A model generated the notes under the pieces. The model made no database searches. It worked only from the letters and a program-made list of their open reading frames with translations, and was not told where the DNA came from. A stretch of DNA of 64,000 bases. Source: DASWTL01 sp035575925 (GTDB lineage: Bacteria; Bacteroidota; Bacteroidia; Sphingobacteriales; Sphingobacteriaceae). Each line of letters opens with the position of its first letter. The first letter of the stretch is position 1. The translations under genes and the position numbers were made by a program. Location: NCBI GenBank assembly GCA_035575925.1, contig DATLXK010000012.1:1-64000 (forward strand), read 5' to 3'. Positions 1-7,754 of the stretch are shown here, one piece after another.

Positions 1-1
1 A

Positions 2-148
2 AAATGGGCATTCTCTAACATGATGTCCGTAATCCGGTATCATTTAATGACCTATCTTGATCTGTTTAAATTCCTGAAAAACCCGGATGGTCACTGGGGC
101 GATTTAAACAATCTCAATCAAGAACAATTATCCCTGTTTCAGACATAG
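2..148 (+). pseudogene. IS4-type transposase C-terminal tail (cut by window start)
   Basis: An open frame from the window edge ends at TAG 146-148 and encodes 48 residues. The pattern KWAFSNM, then R-x-x-L-x-x-Y-x-DLFKFL, then a C-terminus ending LSLFQT resembles the end of Bacteroidota IS4-family DDE transposases that carry an N-terminal DUF4372 domain, as I remember that family. The catalytic part lies outside the window, so I cannot tell whether the element is intact. The next gene starts 370 bases downstream on the same strand and looks unrelated. The family call rests on about 48 residues only. Confidence 0.6.
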
Positions 149-517
149 GGGGAGGTTCTTTTACCAAAATCTAAAAATCATCTCTCTAATAGGACACGGC
201 CTTCGTTTTTTATAACTTTATTCTTTTACCGGACAGCAATGAATATTAACATAAACAAAGTGATTGGAAAATCCTGATAAAATCATTGACGTCCCGGAAG
301 CCCACTCTCTTGGTCACTTTTTACAGATCCGGATAATAGTTTTAAAACCAACCTAGGCAGATTAAGCGTAAGTATATTAATTAATTAATTACATGCTATT
401 TAAAAATATAAGTTTTCTACAGGTGTAACAGATATCGAATATGATAATATGAAATTATTATCTACCGGGTGTAGTCACCTCATTAAAATTTAATTTACCC
501 TCTAAAAGTTACTAATT
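149..517. other. Intergenic region, no gene recognised
   Basis: About 370 bases between the transposase tail and the YceI-like gene. No convincing coding frame is seen. It should hold the end of the insertion element and the promoter of the following operon, but I could not identify a terminal inverted repeat or a TAnnTTTG element. A TTAATTAATTAATTA run sits near 378-392. Confidence 0.5.
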
Positions 518-1057
518 ATGCCACTTATAATTCTTTTAATCTTATTTTTTCAGAATACATCATTAGATAAGAACACCTTACTAATCTGTAAAAATGTAAA
601 AACAACTTTGTTTTCAGAAGCCCCTCTGGAGAATATTGAAGCTAAATCTGGAACAGGGATCTCTGTTCTGAATCCAATATCAGGTGAATTGCAATTTGTG
701 ATTCCTATCAGATCATTAGAATTCAATAAAAGACTTATGCAGGAACATTTCAATGAAAATTATATGGAAAGTGAAAGATACCCGCATGCTAAATTTAAAG
801 GAAAAATTGCGGAACCCATTAATATGGAAAAAAACGGGGAATATCCGGTAAATGTAACCGGAGAACTTGATGTACATGGAGTAAAACGCCAGCGATCGGT
901 AAAAGGAATAATGAAGGTTCAGGATAAGAAAATTTCATTAAGTTCAGTTTTTGATGTTAAATGCAAAGATCATAACATCAAAATTCCACAGATCGTATTT
1001 CAAAAAATTGCCGAAAACATAAGGATTACAATCAATAGTACTTATATATCACAATAA
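518..1057 (+). CDS. YceI-like domain protein
   Basis: A 179-residue protein with a short hydrophobic N-terminus (MPLIILLILFF) that could be a signal peptide. The core carries the YceI-family signature: FN-x-x-LMQEHFNENYMES, then YPHAKFKG, then GELDVHGVKR. YceI proteins are lipocalin-like barrels that bind isoprenoid or other hydrophobic ligands; the ligand here is unknown. It is the first gene of a plus-strand run with the DUF5777 protein (18 bases downstream) and the Rieske-type lipoproteins. That grouping recurs in Bacteroidota and suggests a periplasmic or envelope redox function, which is inference. Confidence 0.85.
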   Translation: MPLIILLILFFQNTSLDKNTLLICKNVKTTLFSEAPLENIEAKSGTGISVLNPISGELQFVIPIRSLEFNKRLMQEHFNENYMESERYPHAKFKGKIAEPINMEKNGEYPVNVTGELDVHGVKRQRSVKGIMKVQDKKISLSSVFDVKCKDHNIKIPQIVFQKIAENIRITINSTYISQ

Positions 1058-1075
1058 TCCTCAAACCAATTCTAT

Positions 1076-1972
1076 ATGAAGCAACTTCTATTATGCATTT
1101 TATTTTTCTTCGTTTACCAGTTGTCTTTTAGTCAATCTACGGATTCATTAATGCGTGCCCTCGAAAATGACAGTCCGGATCAGCCTGTAATAGCCACATT
1201 CAAATCTAGCAGGCTTATATTGTCTCAAACTACTACCATGGTTAAAAAGCATGATATGGACTTTAAAGTAGTACACCGGTTTGGAGATATTGGCGGTACA
1301 GACGGCGGTTCAAAAACCTTATTGGGCCTGGATAACTCAAGTGATATCTATATTGATTTTGAATACGGCATCAGCGATCGGTTAAGTATTTCTTTCGGAA
1401 GAAGTAAATATGAGCAATTACTGGACATGCAACTGAAATATGCCTTACTTCAGCAAACTCAGAAAAGTCCGATTGCCATAAGCGTACTTGCAAAAACTGG
1501 TTTTACTCCCTACAGAGTAAACACAACCGTATTTGATGACTACTCCAACCGGTTCTCTTATTTTGCTCAAGCTATATTGTCGCGTAAGTTCTCACCTAAT
1601 TTATCGCTGCAGGTGGCACCTTCTTTTCTGAAAAGAAACCTGGTAGCACCCGGGGGAGATGAAGAAGGATTATTTGCCCTCGGCTTTGCCGGAAGGTACA
1701 AGTTTACCAAACGATTTGGAGTTGTTCTGGATTACTACCAGGTTTTTTCTCCTTACCGGGATAACAATACCAATATGAATTTTTCTTCGCCACTGGGTAT
1801 GGGAGTTGAGATTGAGACCGGCGGACACGTATTCACCTTAATATTCGTTAATGCAAAGGCCATAGTAGAAAATAACTTTATTCCCAACTCTACATCTTCC
1901 TGGAGCGACGGTCAATACCGTTTTGGATTTACCATATCAAGAATGTTCACTTTATATAAACCTAAAAACTAA
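1076..1972 (+). CDS. DUF5777-family outer-membrane beta-barrel protein
   Basis: 298 residues with a clear signal peptide (LLLCILFFFVYQLSFSQ). After it comes a region with KSSRLILSQTTTM and VVHRFGDIGG, then alternating beta-strand-like segments ending in an aromatic strand (RFGFTISRMFTL). This matches the DUF5777 beta-barrel family seen beside YceI and Rieske proteins in Bacteroidota. The function is not established. It ends 4 bases before the first Rieske gene, consistent with one transcript. Family call from remembered sequence pattern. Confidence 0.75.
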   Translation: MKQLLLCILFFFVYQLSFSQSTDSLMRALENDSPDQPVIATFKSSRLILSQTTTMVKKHDMDFKVVHRFGDIGGTDGGSKTLLGLDNSSDIYIDFEYGISDRLSISFGRSKYEQLLDMQLKYALLQQTQKSPIAISVLAKTGFTPYRVNTTVFDDYSNRFSYFAQAILSRKFSPNLSLQVAPSFLKRNLVAPGGDEEGLFALGFAGRYKFTKRFGVVLDYYQVFSPYRDNNTNMNFSSPLGMGVEIETGGHVFTLIFVNAKAIVENNFIPNSTSSWSDGQYRFGFTISRMFTLYKPKN

Positions 1973-1976
1973 TAGT

Positions 1977-2420
1977 ATGAAAAGAGATGAATTTTTAACC
2001 ACCTTCGGTATTGGCCTGGCTGCTGTATGCACCGGTTGCCTTGCATCATGCGGCAAAGGAGATGACCCTGCACCTACCCCGGGGCCGGGCATCGTAACAC
2101 CTCCACCCACAAATGCAAATACGACCTTAAACTTAAGTACAGACATTAGAAATGTAGGTGATTCAAAGGTATTAAATGGTATAATAATCGTACGTCTTGC
2201 TGCAACTGATGTACCTGCTTCTTTTACAGCGGTACAGGTGGCATGTACACATCAGGGCACGTCTGTAATATTTAATACATCTCAAGGAAACTTCGTTTGT
2301 CCGAATCACGGTAGCATATTTTCTACTGCTGGTGTAGTACAGCCAGGGTTTGATGCAAAAACCAATCTTAAAGTTTATAACATAGCAATTTCAGGGACTA
2401 CGATGACCATAAAGGGTTAA
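1977..2420 (+). CDS. Rieske-type [2Fe-2S] lipoprotein, copy 1
   Basis: 147 residues from the ATG at 1977, which I prefer over the longer frame because it gives the MKRDEFL start shared by both neighbouring paralogues. The N-terminus holds a hydrophobic stretch with cysteines (TGCLASC) fitting a lipoprotein signal, then a proline-rich linker. The Rieske ligands are visible as CTH near residue 88 and CPNHG near residue 107, so both Cys-x-His pairs are present. It probably carries a [2Fe-2S] cluster on the periplasmic side of a membrane. The redox partner is unknown. First of three tandem copies. Confidence 0.85.
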   Translation: MKRDEFLTTFGIGLAAVCTGCLASCGKGDDPAPTPGPGIVTPPPTNANTTLNLSTDIRNVGDSKVLNGIIIVRLAATDVPASFTAVQVACTHQGTSVIFNTSQGNFVCPNHGSIFSTAGVVQPGFDAKTNLKVYNIAISGTTMTIKG

Positions 2421-2519
2421 GATGATGTAAGATTAGTGACCTGCTTTTGGGAAAAAGGCGAAATAACCCGGGAATGTACGGCATCAGTAAAATATGACTA
2501 TATAACATAACCCAATTTC

Positions 2520-2934
2520 ATGAAAAGAGATGAATTTTTAACCACCTTCGGTATTGGCCTGGCTGCTGTATGCACCGGTTGCCTTACCTCATGCAGCAAA
2601 GGCGATGAGAATGTGCTTCCAGGTTCAACTACAAATTTCACTTTGGATCTAAATACAGACATTAGAAACGTAAGCGATTCCAAGGTAATTAGTGGGGTTA
2701 TAGTTGTACGCCTGGCTGCAACTAATGCACCGGCCTCTTTTACTGCGGTGCAGGTAGCATGTACACATGAACAGTTTCCTATAGAATAGTCCGAATTTGG
2801 GCAGATTCAAGTGCCTGCTCCACGGAAGCGAATTTAGTTCATCAGGCGTGGTGCAACCGGGATCACTGGCAAAAACTAATCTAAAAGTCTATAACATAGC
2901 AATTTCAGGAAGTACAATGACAGTAACAGGCTAA
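2520..2934 (+). pseudogene. Rieske-type lipoprotein, copy 2, frameshifted
   Basis: The first frame (2520-2789) gives an intact lipoprotein N-terminus and the first Rieske pair (CTH), then stops after EQFPIE. The next frame resumes from about 2788 with SPNLGRFKC-LLHGSEF and runs to TAA 2932-2934, matching the C-termini of copies 1 and 3. Adding one base near 2786-2788 would restore one reading frame with both ligand pairs (CTH and C-x-x-H). The N-terminal coding region is almost identical in nucleotides to copy 1, so the duplication is recent. It is a real frameshift or a sequencing error; the sequence alone cannot tell. Confidence 0.8.
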
Positions 2935-2956
2935 ACTTCCTATAAGGAAAACAACT

Positions 2957-3397
2957 ATGAAGAGAGATGAATTTTTAGCCACTTTTGGAATCGGCTTTGC
3001 CGCGGTATGCACCGGTTGCCTTGCATCTTGTGGTAAGGGAGATGACCTGACACCCAGTTCAGGTTCCGGCACAGTAACACCACCTCCAACTAATGTTAAT
3101 ACAACTTTAAATTTGAACACTGACATTAAAAATGTGGGCGATTCAAAGGTCATTAACGGCATAATAATCGTGCGGCTTGCTGCCACGAACGAACCTGCCT
3201 CATTTACAGCGGTGCAGGTGGCGTGCACACATCAACAGGAACGTATTGAATATTTACCTAATATGGGAATATTCAGGTGCACTGCACATTACAGTGAATT
3301 TTCTACTGCCGGAGTGGTGCAAAAAGGCCCTGCAGAAAAATCCTTAAAGAAATACACTATTGTAATAAGCGGCATGACAATGACAATAACAGGATAA
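2957..3397 (+). CDS. Rieske-type [2Fe-2S] lipoprotein, copy 3
   Basis: 146 residues, clearly paralogous to the copy at 1977 over its full length: MKRDEFLATFGIG start, TGCLASC lipoprotein-like segment, then VVRLAAT and FTAVQVACTH. The Rieske ligands are CTH and CTAH (followed by YSEF in place of the more usual GS-x-F), so both Cys/His pairs are kept. The loop between them differs from copy 1 (ERIEYLPNMG against SVIFNTSQG), so cluster potential or partner may have diverged. It is the last gene of the tandem array. Confidence 0.82.
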   Translation: MKRDEFLATFGIGFAAVCTGCLASCGKGDDLTPSSGSGTVTPPPTNVNTTLNLNTDIKNVGDSKVINGIIIVRLAATNEPASFTAVQVACTHQQERIEYLPNMGIFRCTAHYSEFSTAGVVQKGPAEKSLKKYTIVISGMTMTITG

Positions 3398-3481
3398 ATA
3401 TTCCGCATATTTTGGCTGTTGGCAATCGAACAAGAAATTCTTTCTTCATAGATAATACTAATATTTTTAGTAATTTTATTT

Positions 3482-4048
3482 ATGAAATCATTATACCTGC
3501 TTGCTCTGCTCCCACCTCCGGATCTTTCATCTCAGATAAACGAGATCAGGAAAGAGTGCTCCGAAAAATTTAAAGTGTATAAAGCGCTGAAACATCCTGT
3601 TCACATTACACTTTACCGCCCGATTTCCATGGAAGAAACGTTTGAAAAAAAATTTATCCAATTAATGAAATCAGTAGGGCGCACGGTTAAGCCCTTTACA
3701 CAGGAGCTGGAAAATTTCCATGAATTCAACTCGCAGGTTATATGCATCAGGGCTTTAAAAAGTGCTGAACTAAATGATCTTCGGCAATCCATTGTTTCCG
3801 TGTTTCGCAAACACCGTATAGACCCTAAAGAAACTAAAGGTAGCCTGGCGTTTATTCCCCATATTACTATTGCCTACCGGGATGTTTTGCCTGAAGTATT
3901 TCCATTAATCTGGGAGGAATATAAAGACCAGAAATTTAAAAAAAAATTTCTGGCAGAACGCTTCAGCCTGCTGAAACATGACCTGAAGCAATGGAATGTG
4001 CTGGAAGAATTCAGATTATTAAAAGCGGAGCAGCCGTCGCTCTTTTAA
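3482..4048 (+). CDS. 2H phosphoesterase (2'-5' RNA ligase-like)
   Basis: 188 residues, no signal peptide. Two H-x-T motifs, HIT at residues 41-43 and HIT at 127-129, each in a hydrophobic strand, are the catalytic signature of the 2H phosphoesterase superfamily (LigT/2'-5' RNA ligase group). Such enzymes act on 2',3'-cyclic or 2'-5' linked phosphates; the substrate here cannot be read from sequence. The stop codon abuts the stop of the convergent DUF502 gene with no base between, so any terminator must lie inside a coding region. Confidence 0.85.
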   Translation: MKSLYLLALLPPPDLSSQINEIRKECSEKFKVYKALKHPVHITLYRPISMEETFEKKFIQLMKSVGRTVKPFTQELENFHEFNSQVICIRALKSAELNDLRQSIVSVFRKHRIDPKETKGSLAFIPHITIAYRDVLPEVFPLIWEEYKDQKFKKKFLAERFSLLKHDLKQWNVLEEFRLLKAEQPSLF

Positions 4049-4642
4049 TCATATATGTGTTACTCCTCCTGAAACCACGAATTTCATAGCCTCACTGCCA
4101 TTCATATTCAGGGGTTTTACTTTATCTGTTTTCACAATAGCAAGTTGTCCGGCAAAGGAGTATGAAAAGGGGAAATATACCGCCACCTGGTCTGATAAAC
4201 CCAATTTCGACAGATCCCTTTGGGTAAGAAAGCCTATCTTTTTCATCCCGGATTCATTAATTTCTACCAGTACAGGTTCGCTGAATTTTTTTTCATCACC
4301 CACAAAAGCTTCAGTAAGATCTTTAATAGAAGAATAAAGAAAATTAAATAGCGGTAACCGGTTTAACCATCGTACGAACCAGTTGCGAATAGGTTCTGTA
4401 ATAAAATTGGTTACAATAATTCCGGCTAACAGGATGATCAGTAAAACGGTTAATATTCCAAGACCGGGTATATATATAGGTTGTCCGGTAGTTGGGTCAA
4501 CCCATATCGCATCACTCATATTAAGTGAAGTGTCAATTTTTGCAACAGTCCATACAATAAGAAAAATGGCTGCACCCAAAGGGATTACAACAATCATCCC
4601 TTTAACCATATATCTAAGCAGCGCCCTGAAAATCCTATTCAT
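4049..4642 (-). CDS. DUF502 membrane protein
   Basis: 197 residues with two strong membrane segments: residues about 12-34 (KGMIVVIPLGAAIFLIV) and 57-80 (GILTVLLIILLAGIIV). The family pattern PLFNFLYSSIKDLTEAF and a C-terminal soluble domain follow. This is the DUF502 family, whose role is not established. It lies 2 bases downstream of the murF-alr gene on the same strand, so the two are probably cotranscribed. Confidence 0.85.
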   Translation of the reverse strand: MNRIFRALLRYMVKGMIVVIPLGAAIFLIVWTVAKIDTSLNMSDAIWVDPTTGQPIYIPGLGILTVLLIILLAGIIVTNFITEPIRNWFVRWLNRLPLFNFLYSSIKDLTEAFVGDEKKFSEPVLVEINESGMKKIGFLTQRDLSKLGLSDQVAVYFPFSYSFAGQLAIVKTDKVKPLNMNGSEAMKFVVSGGVTHI

Positions 4643-4644
4643 TG

Positions 4645-7098
4645 TTATTCATAAAAGTATATTCTTTTTACCCGTTGTGAGATTCCCGTAATAATTTCAT
4701 AAGGAATGGTATTGCAGGCACGAGCAAGTTCTTCAACCCGAATCTGTTCACCAAAAACAATCACTTCGTTACCCTCTTCAGCATGAACACCGGTAATGTC
4801 AAGCATACACATATCCATACATATATTGCCTATGGTTGGAACCTCTTTTCCGCGCACCAGCATCTTACCGACACCATTGCCTAATGCCCTGTTATACCCG
4901 TCGGCATAGCCAATTTTAACAGTAGCTATTTTACTTTCCTTTTCCAGCTTACCGTTGCGGCTATATCCGATAGTTTCGCCGGCTTGCAGTACTCTGATTT
5001 GCGAAATACTGGTTTTGAGCGAAGTTACGGTTTGTAAAGGAGAATCCACATGAGTGCTGTCTATTCCGTATATTCCAATCCCTAACCGAACCATATCAAG
5101 CTGTGCATCCGGCCAACGGCTTGTTGCTGCAGTATTTGCTATGTGCCTGATAAAACTATATCCTAATTCGGAATTCATTTTTTGTGTAATAGCTTCGAAA
5201 GCTGCTAGTTGTTTTTGTGTGAAATCATCATGAGCTTTATCATCACTTGCCACTAAATGGGAGAACACACTTTTTACCTGAATGGCTTCTGAAGCCTTGA
5301 TCCTCTTCAACAACTCATCTGCCTCATCGGCATTAAAGCCCAGGCGATGCATTCCGGTATCAAATTTTATATGAACCGGATACTTTTCGCGATTTTTCCG
5401 GTTAAGGGCTTCTTCCAGTTGGTTCAGTATTCGGAAACTATAGATCTCCGGTTCGAGCTCATTTTCAATTATTATATCAAAAGCCATTAAATCCGGGCTC
5501 ATTACCATAATGGGCATAGTTATACCTGCCTGCCTTAAAGCCACGCCTTCATCTGCATAGGCTACGGCCAAATAATCAACCTTGTTAAACTGTAACAAAT
5601 TAGCAATTTCGAAGCTGCCGCTGCCGTACGAAAAAGCTTTTACCATAGCCATTACCTTTACGCCGGGCTTAGTCCTGGTTTTATAATAGTTAAGGTTATA
5701 TTCTAAGGCGTTCAGGTTAATTTCCAGAACCGTTTCATGCACTTTTTGAGTAAGTGCCTGGCTTAATTGCTCAAATTCAAAGCTTCGGGCACCCTTAATC
5801 AGTATGGTTTCGTTAGATAGTTTTAATGATGGAATATCTTCCAGAAGCTCTTCGGTGGATACATAAAACCGGCTTTCAATAGAAAATTTCTCTTTAAACT
5901 TAGAGATATTCGCTCCCACTCCTATTAAATGGTCAACACTCTTATTCTCCAGCAATCCGGCAACTGTATCATAAGTCAATTCATCTGCCCCGGGAATATC
6001 AGATAAGATCAGGGTACGACGCAGGTGCTGATTTTGTTGTTTCAGGAAGTCTAAAGCGATGGCCAAAGAGGATACGTCACTGGAATATGAATCGTCAATG
6101 ATCGAGCAATTATTAATGCCGTTTTTAAGTTCGAGACGCATTTGAACGGGCTGTAGCTTTTCCAGTCTTGCATCAATCAGTTCAGGTTCATATCCCATAG
6201 CCAGAAGTGTAGCCCAGCAAATGATCCCGTTTTCAATGGATGCAAAGTCTGTAAAAGGAATTGCACACTGAATGTCTTCCCCGTTATACATAGCCCGCAA
6301 AAACTGAAATTTTTCTTCCAGTACTTCATCATCAAATACTTCCAGATCTGCTTTATCCCTGTAACACCAGGTAAATTTGTCTTTAGCAGGCAGATCGCCT
6401 TCAAAATTATCAGTATACTTGCTGGAATAAATAAACAAGTCAGCGTTTTTAAAAAGTTTAAGTTTTTCTTCCAGCTTCTCATCAAGATTTTCAAATCCTT
6501 CTTTATGAGCTTCACCAATGTTTGTAAGAATACCAATTGTCGGCCTGATTATCTCTTCTAATGCTTCCATCTCACCCTTTTTAGAAATTCCGACCTCAAA
6601 AATGGCCAGGTCATTTTCTTCGTTCATCTCCCATACGGATAGGGGAACCCCTACCTGTGAGTTATAGCTCTTAGGACTTCTAACAATATTGCTTTCGGCA
6701 GCTAATAACTGATACAGCCATTCTTTTACAATAGTTTTTCCGTTACTACCGGTAATTCCAATTACAGGATAGTCAAACTGACGCCTGTGATGACCGGCTA
6801 GGTTTTGCAGTGCCTGTAACGTATTTTCAACCATAAAAAAATTGGCATCAGGAAATGGATCCCTATTAAATTCAGAATCTGAGATTACAAAATTTCTTAT
6901 CCCTGCTTTATAGGAATCATCAATATAAAGGTGCCCGTCCCGACGGCCTTCCAGTGCAAAAAACAATGCGTATTGCTGATCTGAAACTTTGCGACTGTCA
7001 ATAATCAGGGTTCTGATGTTTGCCACCGGAGTGTTTATAAATGCTTCAGCATGTATAATTTCTGCTATTTGATCAACCGGATATAAAATATGGTTCAT
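4645..7098 (-). CDS. murF-alr: Bifunctional MurF ligase / alanine racemase
   Basis: 817 residues. The N-terminal half is a Mur ligase: ATP-binding GITGSNGKT at residues 114-122, then the central domain with N-IGEAHKEGF and a C-terminal part with DDSYSSD. It adds D-Ala-D-Ala to the UDP-MurNAc-tripeptide in the cytoplasm. From about residue 455 an alanine racemase follows, with the PLP lysine in VKAFSYGSG, HRLGF, and the GYADGYNR and IGNICMDM motifs near the end. The lysine motif differs from the common KADAYGHG, as often seen in Bacteroidota fusions. Length and order match the known fusion, which supplies and uses D-alanine for peptidoglycan. Confidence 0.95.
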   Translation of the reverse strand: MNHILYPVDQIAEIIHAEAFINTPVANIRTLIIDSRKVSDQQYALFFALEGRRDGHLYIDDSYKAGIRNFVISDSEFNRDPFPDANFFMVENTLQALQNLAGHHRRQFDYPVIGITGSNGKTIVKEWLYQLLAAESNIVRSPKSYNSQVGVPLSVWEMNEENDLAIFEVGISKKGEMEALEEIIRPTIGILTNIGEAHKEGFENLDEKLEEKLKLFKNADLFIYSSKYTDNFEGDLPAKDKFTWCYRDKADLEVFDDEVLEEKFQFLRAMYNGEDIQCAIPFTDFASIENGIICWATLLAMGYEPELIDARLEKLQPVQMRLELKNGINNCSIIDDSYSSDVSSLAIALDFLKQQNQHLRRTLILSDIPGADELTYDTVAGLLENKSVDHLIGVGANISKFKEKFSIESRFYVSTEELLEDIPSLKLSNETILIKGARSFEFEQLSQALTQKVHETVLEINLNALEYNLNYYKTRTKPGVKVMAMVKAFSYGSGSFEIANLLQFNKVDYLAVAYADEGVALRQAGITMPIMVMSPDLMAFDIIIENELEPEIYSFRILNQLEEALNRKNREKYPVHIKFDTGMHRLGFNADEADELLKRIKASEAIQVKSVFSHLVASDDKAHDDFTQKQLAAFEAITQKMNSELGYSFIRHIANTAATSRWPDAQLDMVRLGIGIYGIDSTHVDSPLQTVTSLKTSISQIRVLQAGETIGYSRNGKLEKESKIATVKIGYADGYNRALGNGVGKMLVRGKEVPTIGNICMDMCMLDITGVHAEEGNEVIVFGEQIRVEELARACNTIPYEIITGISQRVKRIYFYE

Positions 7099-7153
7099 AG
7101 TAGTTCTAATATCATTAAATTTTTAAAATTTGTACAGGGATTTCCATTTCAGT

Positions 7154-7648
7154 ATGTCAGTTAATCAGAAACCGCTAATTAAAGTTCTTACTAAAACAGA
7201 AGCTAAAAAACGTGCAGAAGGTTTTTGTGCCTACCAGGAACGGTCGCACCAGGAAATGAGGGACAGGTTATACAATTGGGGTTTACATCAGGCTGACGTG
7301 GAAAATCTGATCAGTGAACTGATACAAGATAATTTTCTAAATGAAGAACGTTTTGCCTTTGCGTATGCACGGGGAAAGTTCAGAATAAAAAATTGGGGTA
7401 AAATCAAAATAAAACAAGGCCTTAAATTAAAAGCTGTACCTCCAAAGTTGATTCAGAAAGCTTTAAACGCTATTGATGGAGATGAGTATTTAGAAACCCT
7501 TAAAAAAATACTTGAAAAAAAATCCGGTATCCTGGGTGGATCAGATTCCTATAAAAAGAATTTTAAACTCAGCCAATATGCTACTTCCAGAGGGTTTGAA
7601 TATGATATAATAATGGATATGATGACCCAAATGAAAAATACCTTATAA
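7154..7648 (+). CDS. recX: RecX-family regulatory protein
   Basis: About 164 residues from the ATG at 7154; a TTG 24 bases upstream is possible but less likely. Helical-repeat features of RecX are visible: RSHQEMRDRL-x-x-WG, LISELIQDNFLNEERFA-x-AYARGKFR, then WG-x-IKIKQGLK. RecX proteins bind RecA filaments and limit RecA activity in the cytoplasm. It is divergent from murF-alr, with about 55 bases between the two starts. recA is not in the window. Confidence 0.85.
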   Translation: MSVNQKPLIKVLTKTEAKKRAEGFCAYQERSHQEMRDRLYNWGLHQADVENLISELIQDNFLNEERFAFAYARGKFRIKNWGKIKIKQGLKLKAVPPKLIQKALNAIDGDEYLETLKKILEKKSGILGGSDSYKKNFKLSQYATSRGFEYDIIMDMMTQMKNTL

Positions 7649-7673
7649 TTTATTTTAAATAAAATGCTACTAC

Positions 7674-7728
7674 TGATACTTATATGCAATAAATTGATAC
7701 TTTTATTCATTGATACTAATTACATTTG
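7674..7728 (+). promoter_or_regulatory. Promoter region of first susC with TGATACT direct repeats
   Basis: TACATTTG at 7721-7728 fits the Bacteroidota -7 consensus TAnnTTTG and lies 26 bases before the susC start at 7755. A TTG at 7694-7696 is a weak -33 candidate with a gap of 24 bases. The heptamer TGATACT occurs three times, at 7674, 7695 and 7711 (spacings 21 and 16). They may be operator half-sites, or chance in AT-rich sequence. Confidence 0.5.
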
Positions 7729-7754
7729 TTATTCACCATTAATCATGTTTTAAT

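Noticed and set aside
1923..1976. Longer N-terminal extension of the first Rieske gene
   Set aside because: It overlaps the DUF5777 gene and is absent from both paralogues, which begin at MKRDEF.
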